Shown: positions 8,641 to 18,423, counted from the first letter of the stretch. The stretch: DNA of 64,000 nucleotides from Aquabacter spiritensis (GCF_004346185.1 NZ_SMAI01000001.1:310001-374000), one strand, 5' to 3'. Program-made: numbers and translations. The notes: generated by a model not told the origin, from the sequence alone.

Positions 8641-10209
8641 CTATTTCAAAGCGAGGATCAAAAGCGCGAGCGCGATCACCCAGAGCGCGGCATTGCCCCA
8701 GAAGGCCCGGCGGGCTTCGGCGCGGCCGATCCCCTCCAGGGTCTCGGGCGACAGAGACAGGCCGCTGCGGGTGGCTTCGTCGAGTTGGGTCACCACCCGT
8801 CCCGCCCGGGTGAGCAGAGCGGGCACGTCGGCGACGAACGACCCGACTTCGCCGAGGCCTGCGCCGGCCTCCTGAAGGCGGCCGACCGGCCCGAGATTGC
8901 GGGCGATCCAGTCTTCGACGACCGGGGCCGATGTCGTCCACATATTGAGTTGTGGATCGAGCGAGCGGGCGACACCCTCCACCACCACCATGGTCTTCTG
9001 CAGCAGAACCAGTTCCGGCCGCGTCTTCATGTCGAAAAGCGCGGTCACCTCGAGCAGCAGCGACAGCAGCTTGGCCATCGAGATCTGCTCGGCGCTGCGG
9101 GAATGGATCGGCTCGCCGATCGCCCGTATGGCGAGCGAAAAATCCTCCACCGAATGGTGCATCGGCACGTAGCCCGCGTCGAAATGCACCTGCGCGGTGC
9201 GGCGCCAGTCGCGGGTGATGAAGCCGTACAGGATCTCCGCGAGAAACCGGCGCTCCTTCACCCCGAGCCGCCCCATAATGCCGCAATCGACCACGGCGAG
9301 CCGGCCCTGCGCGTCGACGAACAGATTTCCGGGATGCATGTCGGCATGGAAGAAGCCGTCCCGCATCGCCTGCCGCAGGAAGGACTGCATAACGATCCGC
9401 GCCAGCGCCTTCAGATCGTGGCCGGCCGCTTCCAGAGCGGTCCGGTCGGACAGCTTTATCCCCTCGATCCATTCGGTGGTGAGCACTTCGCGGCCCGAGC
9501 GGTCCCAATCCACCGCCGGCACGTAAATCTCTGCGTCGTCCTTGGTGTTTTCCTTCAGCTCGGCATAGGCGGCGGCTTCCAGGCGCAGGTCCATTTCCAT
9601 GGACACCGACCGGGCGAGCGTTTCCACCACCGCCTCGAGCCTCAGGCGCCGCGCCTCCGGGGAATTGCGCTCGGCGAACGCGGCGAGCCGGCGAAAGCTC
9701 GCCATGTCGCTGCGGAACCGGTGCTCGATGTCGGGGCGCAGAACCTTGACGGCCACGGTGCGGAACGTCCCGGCCCCGTCCGGCACCTGCGCCTGATGTA
9801 CCTCGGCGATGGACGCGGCGGCGACCGCCGGTCCGAACGCCGCAAAAGCCGAGGACAGCGGGCGGTCCAGGGCTTCGGCGACCATCGCCTCCGCAATGTC
9901 CTGGCCGAAGGGCGGCATGCGATCCTGAAGAACCTCCAGGTCGCGGGCAACCGTGGTTCCCACGACGTCGGGACGGGTCGCCAGGAATTGCCCGAGTTTC
10001 ACGTAAGACGGGCCGAGCCGCCCCAAAGCGGCGGACAGCCGCGCCGCGCGGCTGCCGGCATCCGGCCGCGCGATCAGACGGGCGATGTGCAGCAAGGGCC
10101 GTGCGGGCGGCGGCACGGCTCCGGAGGGAACCAGGCTGAGCACGCCCTCGCGGGCCATGACATAGCCGGACCGGGCGAGGCGGGCGAGGTCGGCGAGAAG
10201 CAGAATCAC
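8641..10209 (-). CDS. ubiB: Ubiquinone biosynthesis accessory kinase-like protein UbiB
   Basis: A 522-residue atypical kinase/ATPase of the UbiB/ABC1 family, needed for efficient coenzyme Q synthesis. Visible hallmarks are the KxGQ segment YVKLGQFLATRPD (about residue 70), the VAVKVLRP lysine strand, HADMHPGNLFVD and VDCGIMG for the catalytic and metal loops, and a C-terminal hydrophobic anchor LWVIALALLILALK. It starts at a GTG (10209), 49 bases after ubiE on the same strand, so the two are probably cotranscribed. Confidence 0.94.
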   Translation of the reverse strand: MILLLADLARLARSGYVMAREGVLSLVPSGAVPPPARPLLHIARLIARPDAGSRAARLSAALGRLGPSYVKLGQFLATRPDVVGTTVARDLEVLQDRMPPFGQDIAEAMVAEALDRPLSSAFAAFGPAVAAASIAEVHQAQVPDGAGTFRTVAVKVLRPDIEHRFRSDMASFRRLAAFAERNSPEARRLRLEAVVETLARSVSMEMDLRLEAAAYAELKENTKDDAEIYVPAVDWDRSGREVLTTEWIEGIKLSDRTALEAAGHDLKALARIVMQSFLRQAMRDGFFHADMHPGNLFVDAQGRLAVVDCGIMGRLGVKERRFLAEILYGFITRDWRRTAQVHFDAGYVPMHHSVEDFSLAIRAIGEPIHSRSAEQISMAKLLSLLLEVTALFDMKTRPELVLLQKTMVVVEGVARSLDPQLNMWTTSAPVVEDWIARNLGPVGRLQEAGAGLGEVGSFVADVPALLTRAGRVVTQLDEATRSGLSLSPETLEGIGRAEARRAFWGNAALWVIALALLILALK

Positions 10210-10258
10210 GCGTCGGTCCCGGGTGCGGCGCCGTTCGGCGCGAGACGTGGCTGGGCCA

Positions 10259-11062
10259 TCAGATGCGGTACCCGGAATGCAAGGCTACCACATTGCCCGT
10301 CATGGACGTGTGCGTGACATGGCCGAAGCCGGCGTCCCGCATCATGCGGGCGAACGCTTCCGGCGCCGGAAAGCGGCGAATCGATTCCACCAGATACCGA
10401 TAAGGTTCGGCATCCCCGGCCACGCGGCGGCCGAGCTCGGGAATCACCCGGAAGGAATAGGCCTCGTAGATCTTGTCGAGCATCGGCACGTCGACGCGGG
10501 AAAACTCGAGAACCAGCGCCCGGCCGCCCGGCTTCAGCACGCGACACATCTGCCGGAGCGCCACATCGATGCGCGGGACGTTGCGGATGCCGAAGGCGAT
10601 CGTGACGGCGTCGAAATGCGCATCCGGAAAGGGCAGCGCCTCGGCATTGGCTTCGACGAACTCGACCCGTCCGTCGAGCCCGGCTTTCGCGGCGCGCGCG
10701 CGCCCGACTTCGAGCATGTCCGAATTGATGTCGGCCACGACGGCCTGCGTCCCGACGCCGCCGGCCCGCACCACGCGGAAGGCGACGTCACCGGTCCCTC
10801 CGGCGAGATCCAGCAGCCGGAACGAACGCTCGCCCTTGGGGGGGCGCACCTTGGAGACCAGCGCGTCCTTCCACAGCCGATGAAGGCCGCCGGACATGAG
10901 GTCGTTCATGATGTCGTAGCGCCGCGCGACCTTGTGGAACACGTCATCGACGAGCCCCTGCTTCTCCGCGAGGGGGACGGTCCGGTAGCCGAAATGCGTG
11001 TCCGCACCCGGCTCCGCTGCGGGGCCGACATGGGGCGCGTCTGTGCGGGGCAAATCGGTCAT
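10259..11062 (-). CDS. ubiE: Ubiquinone/menaquinone C-methyltransferase UbiE
   Basis: A 267-residue SAM-dependent methyltransferase that C-methylates demethylmenaquinol and the 2-polyprenyl-6-methoxy-benzoquinol intermediate. The UbiE signature [18 protein letters not shown] follows a longer-than-usual N-terminus of about 40 residues. The SAM-binding motif [13 protein letters not shown] and the second signature [17 protein letters not shown] are both present. It leads the ubiE-ubiB pair. Start chosen at the first ATG; a shorter start is possible because the N-terminal 25 residues are low in conservation. Confidence 0.95.
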   Translation of the reverse strand: MTDLPRTDAPHVGPAAEPGADTHFGYRTVPLAEKQGLVDDVFHKVARRYDIMNDLMSGGLHRLWKDALVSKVRPPKGERSFRLLDLAGGTGDVAFRVVRAGGVGTQAVVADINSDMLEVGRARAAKAGLDGRVEFVEANAEALPFPDAHFDAVTIAFGIRNVPRIDVALRQMCRVLKPGGRALVLEFSRVDVPMLDKIYEAYSFRVIPELGRRVAGDAEPYRYLVESIRRFPAPEAFARMMRDAGFGHVTHTSMTGNVVALHSGYRI

Positions 11063-11180
11063 TTCGGCTCGCGCGGCTACTTTGGGCGTTGACGAACCTT
11101 ACCGGATCGCGACCGTGAGCGCCAATCGGCGCCGCCGCCGCACCCCGCGACGCCGGAAAGCCGGCGTCGCGCTCGTCCCC

Positions 11181-11384
11181 TCAGCCGCGGCGGCGCCAGC
11201 GGGACCGGGTGGTCTCGACGCTGTCGATCTGGTCCAGAGGCAGCAGTTCAAGTTCGAAGAAGCCATCCGCGTCGCGCGAACGACGCCGCGGCGCCTGGGT
11301 CTGGAACCCTGGCACGCCCTTGGCGCGGCGCGCTTCGATCTCCTGCCGCATCGGGAACACCGGAACATTGATGGTAAATGTCAT
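11181..11384 (-). CDS. Small protein of unknown function (67 aa)
   Basis: I do not recognise this protein. It begins MTFTINVPVFPMRQEIEARRAKGVPGF, with an Arg-rich middle, an acidic-hydrophobic FFELELLPLDQID segment and a basic SRWRRRG tail. It has no signal peptide or membrane helix. A perfect GGAGG ribosome site lies 6-7 bases before the ATG at 11384, which is strong support that it is translated. Longer in-frame starts upstream lack that support. It sits between ubiE and the large sensor kinase on the same strand. The function cannot be stated. Confidence 0.65.
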   Translation of the reverse strand: MTFTINVPVFPMRQEIEARRAKGVPGFQTQAPRRRSRDADGFFELELLPLDQIDSVETTRSRWRRRG

Positions 11385-11595
11385 GGCGACCTCCGATAGG
11401 GTTAACAAGATGCGTACTGCCCCTCTTGCCGGAGACGAGGTTCTACTTTCGAAATGCTTAAAGAAAGCACCGCGATCTCTCTCCGACACGAGAGAGACTG
11501 AAGGTCGATCGGGGCGGGAGTTTGGCGGTGCCGGGGAGGAACCGGGACCATCCCAAGGCCAAGATGACGCCGAGCGAGACGACGCCGAAGACGGG

Positions 11596-14500
11596 CTATT
11601 CGGCCGCCGGACGAGAAATCCGGCGCTGCGCCAGAAGGGCGCGCAGCGCAGCCGGCTTCAGCGGCTTGTGGAGAACCGTCATGTCCGCCGCGCGGGCGGC
11701 GTCCCGCACCTTGCGGGTCCGGTCCGCGGTGATCAGGACCGCCGGCAAATCGCCGAGCTTCCAGCGCAAGGCGATGACCGCATCGATGCCGTGGCCGCCG
11801 TCGAGATGGTAATCGACCAACACGAAGTCCGGCTTGGCGCGGGCGGCCCTCACTTCGCGCAGCGCGCCGGTCGCATCCTGCGCCTTAATGACGGTGCAGC
11901 CCCAGCCGGTGAGCAGCAATTCCATCCCGTCGAGGATCGTCGCCTCATTGTCGATGGCGAGGATGACGAGCCCTTGAAGCGGCGCCAGTGCGATGCCGGC
12001 AGGCCGCGACGCGGGGGTCACGTCCGGCAGCGCCACCGCGATCGGGAGTTCGACGGCAAAGCCCGATCCCCGGCCCGGCACCGAGCGGATGGTGACCGGA
12101 TGCTCCAGAACGCGTGCGATCCGCTCGACGATGGAGAGGCCGAGGCCGAGGCCGCGCGCCTGCCGCGCGCCCTGGTCGAGCCTCTGGAATTCCTGAAAGA
12201 TCACCTTGTGCTTGGAGCGCGGGATTCCCATGCCGGTATCCCAGACCTCGACCCTGAGCTTGCCGCGCCGCCGCCGGCACCCCACCAGGACGCGTCCTTT
12301 CGGCGTGTATTTGATGGCGTTCGAAATCAAATTCTGAAGCAGACGACGAAGCAGACGACGGTCCGAACGCACGGTCAGCGAGGAGGCGACGAAAGTGAGC
12401 TCGAGCTTCTTCTCCGCCGCCATGGGGGCAAATTCGAGTTCGAGCTGGCGCATCACCTCGCGAATTCTGAACGGCGCGAATTCCGGCCGCATCGCGCCGC
12501 TGTCGAGCCGCGAGATGTCGAGCAAAGCGGACAGAATGTCCTCCACGGCCTCCAGGGATGAATCGATGTTCCCGGCGAGTCGCGCCTGATCCGGCGCCTG
12601 GGCACGCTCGACCAGGCTCGTCACATAAAGCCGCGCGGCATTGAGCGGCTGGAGGATGTCGTGGCTGGCGGCGGCAAGGAAGCGGGTCTTTGAAAGATTG
12701 GCCTCGTCGGCGGCGGTGCGGGCGCGCTCCAGGGCGCGGTTCAAGCGCTCGAGTTCGTCTGTCCGCTCGCGAACGCGGCGTTCGAGGGTCTCGTTGGCGC
12801 TCTCCAACGCCATCTCCGCTTCGACCGAGGCCGAAATGTCCGTGAAGGTGACGACGATGCCGCCGTCAGGCAGGGGGTCTGAACGCGCTTCGATCGTCGC
12901 GGTGCGGTGGCGTAGGCGCTCCTGACAGCCAGGCCCGCCCGCGGCATAGCGGGCCAGGCGCGTGCCGATCGCCTCCAGCCCATCCTCCGGCTCGGCCGGG
13001 GCATGGCGCAGGATCTCCTCCAGCGGCACGCCGATCGCGTAGCATTCCGGCGGGAGGTCCAGCATGTCGCCGAACTGCCGGTTCCAGCAGACGAGGTGGA
13101 GTTCGCGATCGAACACCGCGATTCCCTGGCCGACATGATCGATCGCGGTCTGGAGCAGTTCGCGATTGTACTGGATCGCGGCCGAGGCATCATCCAAAAG
13201 CTTCAGCGCAGCCTTGGTGGAGACGGCGCGCTTGCGCAGCAGGAGCGACAGAACGAGGCGCGACGAGGCCGCCCCGATCGCCGAGGCCAGCAAATGCTCG
13301 GCATAGCGCACCAGTTGCGCATCGGCCTCGTGGCGCGGGTCGAGCTTCGCGCCGCGCTCGCGGGCGAAATTGCCGAAGGCCGATCGCGCGCGTTCCTCGC
13401 CGAGATAGCGGGCGACCGTGGTCACCAGTTCCTCCACCGTGACCGAAGAGCGCCACCGCCGGAATGTCGGACGCGGCAGCACCGGTTCGGTGGCGATGAA
13501 GAGCTCGGCCTGCACCTGTTCGATGGAGGACGGCCGGGTCAGCAGCGAGACGCTGATCAGCAGCAGCGTGTTGAGCCCCAGGCTCCAGGCCACCCCATGG
13601 GCAAGAGGGCCCGCTTCGAGGCCGAGCAGATGGGTGGGGCGCAGCAGACCAATCCCGAACGGCCCCTCCTCGACGAGCAGATGCGGCACCAGACCGGCAT
13701 CGGCGAGGCTCGGAAGCAGCAGCGTATAGCCCCAGACCAGGATGCCGGCCAGGATGCCGGTGATCGCCGCCTTGGCCGTTACGCGGCGCCACAGCAGTCC
13801 GGCCGCGAAGGCCGGCCCGACCTGCGCCACGGCCGCGAAGGACAGGAGGCCGATCTGGGCGAGCTGCACGTCGCCGGTCGTGCGGTAATAGAGATAGGTC
13901 AGGAGCAGGATCGTGAAGATTGCGGCGCGGCGCACCGAAAGCAGCACGCCCACCATGTCGTGCGGCGTCTGCTGCATCTCGCCGCGCGCCGCGCGCCGCC
14001 GCAGCAAAAGCGGCATGATGAGGTCGTTCGAGATCATGATGGCGAGCGCCACGGTCTCGACGATCACCATCGCCGTCGCCGCCGAAAGGCCGCCGACAAA
14101 GGCCAGCAGAGCCAGAGCCTCCGCTCCGGCCGCCAAGGGAACCGCCAGCACGAACACGTCGCGGTCGACCGTCTGGAGCGGGAACAGCACCATGCCGGCG
14201 AGCGCCAGCGGCACGACGAAGAGATTGATCAGAACCAGATAGAGCGGGAACAGCCAGCGTGCGCGCCGGATCTCCTCGACACCGCGATTCTCCACCACCG
14301 CGACGTGGAACTGGCGCGGGAGAAGAACGAAGGCGCCGGCGGATAGGACCGTCATCGTCACCCAATTCTCGAGCGAAATGCCGCGCTCGAAGGGCGCAAC
14401 GACGCCGGTCTCGCGGGCCGCATGAAGCAGGGCGCCGGGACCGTCGAAAAGGAGGAAGGTGACGAAGAAACCGACCGCGAGAAACGCGACCAGCTTGACG

Positions 14501-15102
14501 ATGGATTCCGCCGAGACGGCCAGCATCAGGCCTTCCTGGTGCTCGGTGGCGTCGGCATGGCGCGTGCCGAATAAGACGGCGAAGGCGGCCATGGCGAAGG
14601 CGACGAACAAAGCGAGGTCGCCGCCGATCGAGCCCGGCAGCGGTTCCGAGCCGAGATGCCCCATCATCGCCAGAAGCGAGGACGAAACCGCCTTGAGCTG
14701 CAAGGAGATATAGGGAATCGAGCCGACGATGGCGACGACCGTCACGAGCGCGGCGATCCCCTGATGCTTGCCGTAGCGCGCCGCCATGAAATCGGCGATC
14801 GACGTGATGTTCTGCGCCTTGGCGAGACGGACGATGCGCGTCAGAACCGGCGTCGCCGCGACGATGACGATGATCGGGCCGAGATAGATGGTGAGAAAGT
14901 CAAACCCCTGGAGGGTGGCGAGACCGACCGATCCGAAGAAAGTCCACGAGGTGCAATAGACCGCCAGCGAGAGCGAATAGATCAGCGGGCGCGGCGCGAC
15001 GCTGCGGTTGGCGCGGCGCAGCCGATCGCCGAAACTCGCCACGGCAAACAACAGGCCGATATAAGCGAGCGCGACGAAGACGACGAGCCAAGCTTGCAGC
15101 AT
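11596..15102 (-). CDS. Hybrid sensor histidine kinase with N-terminal sodium:solute symporter domain
   Basis: A 1168-residue membrane protein. Residues 1 to about 500 form a Na+/solute symporter (SSF, PutP-like) domain with many transmembrane helices. A PAS domain follows near 650, then a coiled coil rich in Glu and Arg, the HisKA phospho-acceptor in ASHDILQPL (about 813), a HATPase domain with NAIKYTP and DTGMGIP (about 931-970), and a receiver domain (about 1045-1160) with phospho-acceptor Asp in LVDYHLD. The architecture matches CbrA/ErcS-type kinases that couple transport or sensing of a metabolite to phosphorelay. No response-regulator gene is adjacent, so its partner is encoded elsewhere. 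GAGG precedes the ATG at 15102. Confidence 0.92.
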   Translation of the reverse strand: MLQAWLVVFVALAYIGLLFAVASFGDRLRRANRSVAPRPLIYSLSLAVYCTSWTFFGSVGLATLQGFDFLTIYLGPIIVIVAATPVLTRIVRLAKAQNITSIADFMAARYGKHQGIAALVTVVAIVGSIPYISLQLKAVSSSLLAMMGHLGSEPLPGSIGGDLALFVAFAMAAFAVLFGTRHADATEHQEGLMLAVSAESIVKLVAFLAVGFFVTFLLFDGPGALLHAARETGVVAPFERGISLENWVTMTVLSAGAFVLLPRQFHVAVVENRGVEEIRRARWLFPLYLVLINLFVVPLALAGMVLFPLQTVDRDVFVLAVPLAAGAEALALLAFVGGLSAATAMVIVETVALAIMISNDLIMPLLLRRRAARGEMQQTPHDMVGVLLSVRRAAIFTILLLTYLYYRTTGDVQLAQIGLLSFAAVAQVGPAFAAGLLWRRVTAKAAITGILAGILVWGYTLLLPSLADAGLVPHLLVEEGPFGIGLLRPTHLLGLEAGPLAHGVAWSLGLNTLLLISVSLLTRPSSIEQVQAELFIATEPVLPRPTFRRWRSSVTVEELVTTVARYLGEERARSAFGNFARERGAKLDPRHEADAQLVRYAEHLLASAIGAASSRLVLSLLLRKRAVSTKAALKLLDDASAAIQYNRELLQTAIDHVGQGIAVFDRELHLVCWNRQFGDMLDLPPECYAIGVPLEEILRHAPAEPEDGLEAIGTRLARYAAGGPGCQERLRHRTATIEARSDPLPDGGIVVTFTDISASVEAEMALESANETLERRVRERTDELERLNRALERARTAADEANLSKTRFLAAASHDILQPLNAARLYVTSLVERAQAPDQARLAGNIDSSLEAVEDILSALLDISRLDSGAMRPEFAPFRIREVMRQLELEFAPMAAEKKLELTFVASSLTVRSDRRLLRRLLQNLISNAIKYTPKGRVLVGCRRRRGKLRVEVWDTGMGIPRSKHKVIFQEFQRLDQGARQARGLGLGLSIVERIARVLEHPVTIRSVPGRGSGFAVELPIAVALPDVTPASRPAGIALAPLQGLVILAIDNEATILDGMELLLTGWGCTVIKAQDATGALREVRAARAKPDFVLVDYHLDGGHGIDAVIALRWKLGDLPAVLITADRTRKVRDAARAADMTVLHKPLKPAALRALLAQRRISRPAAE

Positions 15103-15526
15103 GTCCTCACGGGTCCGGGACTCCAGCGGCGGCACGGCATAAGCCGCGGCGCTGGCCGCGCCACTGCGGAGGCCGCACCGCCGGCCCGACCGGGGCACTC
15201 CCGCGGCTCCGACTCTTTACGCAAAGTGACACCCTGTCCAGATGGTTGCATCGGCCGGGATGAGCGAGCGGCGTGGGTTTTGGAGCGGACCTGCGCACCG
15301 CCTGCGGACCCGGCCACCCGACGGGGTCGCCTGCGAAGCCGAGGCGCTTCGCCGGTTCAGGTTCGTCCTCGCCGGAAATGCGAGGAAGAGCTGCGCCGCG
15401 TCGCACAAGGTTTTTCACTTTTCCTTCGCTCTAGCCTCGGATAATCCCATGCGAGGTGCGCCGTTGGGGACGTGGCGCGGGGCGGTCTGAAGCGGCGGCC
15501 CGGGGCGATGAGAGAGGCCTGCGACG
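15103..15526. other. 424-base divergent intergenic region
   Basis: This gap separates the divergent kinase and L,D-transpeptidase genes, so it should hold both promoters. A GATAAT hexamer at 15440-15445 is a possible -10 for the plus-strand gene, but I see no convincing -35 at standard spacing. I see no open frame with a ribosome site, no RNA gene and no repeat here. Confidence 0.4.
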
Positions 15527-16162
15527 ATGGCTTTCAGTTTGAGGATCCTGGCATTGACGGCGCTCGTCCAGGCGGGTGCGCTTTTGTTCGGCACGATGGC
15601 CATGGCCCAGTACACTCCAGTCCCGCCCCGCGGGATCGGTGCCGCGCTGGACGTGGGCGACCAACCGGGGCTCGTGCCGCCGGCCGACGACGAAGTGGAC
15701 ATGGATCCGGCCTATCGCCGGCAGCCGGTCTATTTCCGCACCAGCGAGCCGGCGGGAACGATCATCATCTCCACAAACGACCGGTTTCTTTATCTCGTCG
15801 AAGGCAACAACCGCGCGCTGCGCTACGGCATCGGCGTCGGCCGTGACGGCTTCACTTGGCAGGGCCTCGTGAAGGTGGTGCGCAAGGCGGAATGGCCGGA
15901 CTGGACGCCGCCGGCGGAAATGATTCAGCGCCAGCCCTATCTCCCGCGCTTCATGGCGGGCGGACCGGGCAATCCGATGGGCGCGCGCGCGCTTTATCTC
16001 GGCGGCACCGTCTATCGCATCCACGGCACGAACCAGCCCGACACGATCGGCTATGCCGTGTCGTCGGGATGTTTCCGTCTCGTCAACAGCGAGGTGATCG
16101 ACCTCTACAACCGGGTGCCGGTCGGAACGAAGGTCATCGTCCGCCAAGCGGTCGAACTCTGA
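15527..16162 (+). CDS. L,D-transpeptidase (YkuD domain), exported
   Basis: A 211-residue protein with a signal peptide (MAFSLRILALTALVQAGALL then AMA-Q, cleavage near residue 27). The YkuD catalytic domain occupies about residues 75-208. It has the invariant His in HGTNQPDTIG (about 166) and Cys in SSGCFRL (about 182), followed by Arg. Such enzymes make 3-3 peptidoglycan cross-links or attach proteins to peptidoglycan in the periplasm. Length and layout match the ErfK/YbiS proteins that are numerous in Hyphomicrobiales. A strong intrinsic terminator follows. Confidence 0.93.
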   Translation: MAFSLRILALTALVQAGALLFGTMAMAQYTPVPPRGIGAALDVGDQPGLVPPADDEVDMDPAYRRQPVYFRTSEPAGTIIISTNDRFLYLVEGNNRALRYGIGVGRDGFTWQGLVKVVRKAEWPDWTPPAEMIQRQPYLPRFMAGGPGNPMGARALYLGGTVYRIHGTNQPDTIGYAVSSGCFRLVNSEVIDLYNRVPVGTKVIVRQAVEL

Positions 16163-16171
16163 TCCGATTTT

Positions 16172-16195
16172 GGCCGCCCCCCCGGGCGGCCTTTT
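16172..16195 (+). terminator. Rho-independent terminator after the L,D-transpeptidase
   Basis: An 8-bp perfect stem, GGCCGCCC at 16172-16179 and GGGCGGCC at 16184-16191, with a 4-base C loop and an immediate TTTT run at 16192-16195. It begins nine bases after the stop codon. This is a textbook intrinsic terminator. Confidence 0.85.
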
Positions 16196-16256
16196 CGCTT
16201 CTGCGGCGCCGGTCGGCACCGCAATCCTCCCTGAACAGATCGAAGAGGCTTCTGCC

Positions 16257-17270
16257 ATGAAGACCCTCCTGACCCTCCTCGCCGGCGCCACGCTGGCGCT
16301 TTCGGCGCACGGCGCGGGCGCGCAGACGCTCAAGGCCGTGAAGGATCGCGGCGAATTGAACTGCGGGGTCAGCCGGGGCCTTCCCGGCTTCTCCCAGCCC
16401 GACGCCAAAGGCACCTGGACCGGCTTCGACGTGGATTTCTGCCGCGCCGTCGCCGCCGCCGTGCTGAACGATCCCGCCAAGGTGAAATTCGTTCCTCTCT
16501 CCGCGGACGACCGTTTCCCGGCACTCCAGAACAGCGCGATCGACGTGCTCTCACGCAATTCCACCTGGACCCTCGAGCGCGAGGCCAAGCTGAACCTGCT
16601 GTTCGGCCCCATCACGTATTATGACGGCCAGGGCTTCCTGGTGCCGAATTCGCGCAAGGTGCTGTCGGCCCTGGAACTCGACGGATCCAAGGTGTGCGTC
16701 CAGAGCGGTACGACCGCCGTCGGCTACACCGAGGACTTCTTCAAGACCAACACGATGAAGCTCGAACTCGTGACCGTCCCGACCTCCGAGGAGATGGTCA
16801 AGGCCTATGAGGACGGCCGCTGCGACACGCTGACGACGGATGTCTCTCAGCTCTTCGCGCTGCGCCTCGTGATGAAGAAGCCGGCCGACCACATCGTGCT
16901 GCCCGACGTGATCTCCAAGGAGCCGCTCGGCCCCGTGGTGCGCCAGGGCGACGACCAGTGGTTCAACATCGTCAAATGGACCCATTACGCCATGTTGAAC
17001 GCCGAAGAGCTCGGCGTGACCCAGGCCAATATCGAAGCCGCCTTGAAGTCCCAGAAGCCGGATGTGAAGCGGCTGGTCGGCAATGAGGGCAATTACGGCG
17101 AGCAGCTCGGCCTGACCAAGGATTATGCCGTGCGGATCGTCAAGGCGGTCGGCAATTACGGCGAGGTGTATGAGCGCAATGTCGGCACCGGCTCGAAGCT
17201 CGCGATTCCGCGTGGCATCAATCAACTCTGGAATCTCGGCGGGATCCAATACGCCCCGCCGGCCCGCTGA
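16257..17270 (+). CDS. General L-amino-acid ABC transporter substrate-binding protein (AapJ-like)
   Basis: A 337-residue periplasmic binding protein with a cleavable signal peptide (MKTLLTLLAGATLALSAHG ... AQT). The mature N-terminus LKAVKDRGELNCGVSRGLPGFS and the DAKGTWTGFDVDFCRAVAAAV segment are characteristic of AapJ/BztA proteins, which feed broad-specificity amino acid uptake systems. Length matches the family. The start is the ATG at 16257 since the frame upstream runs through the terminator. The usual aapQ, aapM and aapP genes do not follow; the next gene is an unrelated hydrolase. It is therefore an orphan binding protein here. Confidence 0.9.
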   Translation: MKTLLTLLAGATLALSAHGAGAQTLKAVKDRGELNCGVSRGLPGFSQPDAKGTWTGFDVDFCRAVAAAVLNDPAKVKFVPLSADDRFPALQNSAIDVLSRNSTWTLEREAKLNLLFGPITYYDGQGFLVPNSRKVLSALELDGSKVCVQSGTTAVGYTEDFFKTNTMKLELVTVPTSEEMVKAYEDGRCDTLTTDVSQLFALRLVMKKPADHIVLPDVISKEPLGPVVRQGDDQWFNIVKWTHYAMLNAEELGVTQANIEAALKSQKPDVKRLVGNEGNYGEQLGLTKDYAVRIVKAVGNYGEVYERNVGTGSKLAIPRGINQLWNLGGIQYAPPAR

Positions 17271-17280
17271 AGCCGCCCCC

Positions 17281-17316
17281 CGCCTCGGCGCTCGCTGAAA
17301 CGTGAGCGTCGAGGCG
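17281..17316 (+). terminator. Stem-loop downstream of the AapJ-like gene
   Basis: A 13-bp stem with one G-T wobble (17281-17293 against 17304-17316) and a 10-base loop begins 10 bases after the stop. No T-run follows, so it may be a Rho-independent-like pause or an mRNA 3'-end stabiliser. Confidence 0.4.
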
Positions 17317-17391
17317 ACCTAGCGTCATCGACCGGAAGCCGGCCCCGCCTTAGGCTCCGCGCGCCCCGCATCGGAGGCCAAGGAGAGAGCC

Positions 17392-18375
17392 ATGTCCGAG
17401 CTTTCGCGCCGCAATTTTCTCGCAGTCGCCGCGGCCGGCGCTGCGGGATCGACCCTCGTCTCGGCCCCCCTCGCCGCCCCCGCTCTCGCCGCCGCGCCGC
17501 CTGCAGCGACCCAGGTGCCGAGCGCCTACCGCTACAAGGTGGGCGATGTCGAGGCGACCGTCGTGAGCGACGGCGTCCGGACGTTCCCCCTGGCCGACAA
17601 TTTCGTCCGCAACCAGCCGCGCGAAGCCGTCAACGCCGCGCTGAAGGCCGGCTTTCTCCCCGAAAACCAGGTGACGGTGAATTTCAACATCCTGCTTCTG
17701 AACACCGGCGGAAAGCTCGTCGTGGTCGATACCGGAAACGGCCCCGCCCAAGGCACGGTCGGTCTCAGCCAGGGCACGATGGCCGCAATCGGCATCGATC
17801 CCAAGACCGTGGATGCGGTGGTGATCTCGCATTTCCACGGCGACCACATCAACGGCCTCCTCACCGCCCAGGGCACACCCGCTTTCCCCAATGCTCAGGT
17901 GATGGTGCCGGAGGCCGAATGGGCCTTCTGGATGGATGACGGCGCGATGAGCCGCGCCCCCGACGCCATGAAGGGCGCCTTCCAGAATGCCCGACGCGTC
18001 TTCAAGCCGTTCGAGGGCAAGGTGGAGAAATATGGTTGGGACAAGGAGATCGTGCCCAACCTCACGCCGGTCGCCACCAATGGCCATACGCCGGGCCACA
18101 CCTCGTTCCGTCTCGCCTCCGGAAATTCCAGCCTGTTCATCCAATCGGACGTGACCAACATCCCCGTTCTGTTCCTGCGCAACCCCTCCTGGCATGTCAT
18201 GTACGACATGGATGCCGCCAAGGCGGAAGAGACGCGCAAGCGGGTCTACGACATGGTCTCGGCCGAGCGCATGCTGGTCGCCGGCTTCCACTTCCCCTTC
18301 CCCGCCGCCGCCCATGTCGAGAAGGATGGGGCGAACTATCGCTACGTGCCGATCAACTGGATGCCAGTCCTGTAA
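17392..18375 (+). CDS. Tat-exported metallo-beta-lactamase-fold hydrolase (lactonase-like)
   Basis: A 327-residue protein with a twin-arginine signal (SRRNFLAVAAAGAAG, then an Ala-rich hydrophobic stretch), so it should fold in the cytoplasm with bound metal and be exported. The MBL dinuclear metal site is visible as HFHGDH (about residue 146), followed by GHTPGHTS and a late His in GFHFPFP. The layout, with a long N-terminal strand region before DTGNG and about 330 residues, matches the AHL lactonase-like or AttM-like branch. Substrates of such proteins range from lactones to organophosphates, so specificity is open. Confidence 0.87.
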   Translation: MSELSRRNFLAVAAAGAAGSTLVSAPLAAPALAAAPPAATQVPSAYRYKVGDVEATVVSDGVRTFPLADNFVRNQPREAVNAALKAGFLPENQVTVNFNILLLNTGGKLVVVDTGNGPAQGTVGLSQGTMAAIGIDPKTVDAVVISHFHGDHINGLLTAQGTPAFPNAQVMVPEAEWAFWMDDGAMSRAPDAMKGAFQNARRVFKPFEGKVEKYGWDKEIVPNLTPVATNGHTPGHTSFRLASGNSSLFIQSDVTNIPVLFLRNPSWHVMYDMDAAKAEETRKRVYDMVSAERMLVAGFHFPFPAAAHVEKDGANYRYVPINWMPVL

Positions 18376-18394
18376 GGTCGTCTCACACGTGCTC

Positions 18395-18423
18395 GCGGTG
18401 CGGCCGATGCCCGGCCGCACCGC
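18395..18423. terminator. Bidirectional stem-loop between MBL and autotransporter genes
   Basis: An 11-bp perfect inverted repeat, GCGGTGCGGCC at 18395-18405 and GGCCGCACCGC at 18413-18423, with a 7-base loop. It lies between two convergent genes, 20 bases after the hydrolase stop. There is no T-run on either side. Confidence 0.45.
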
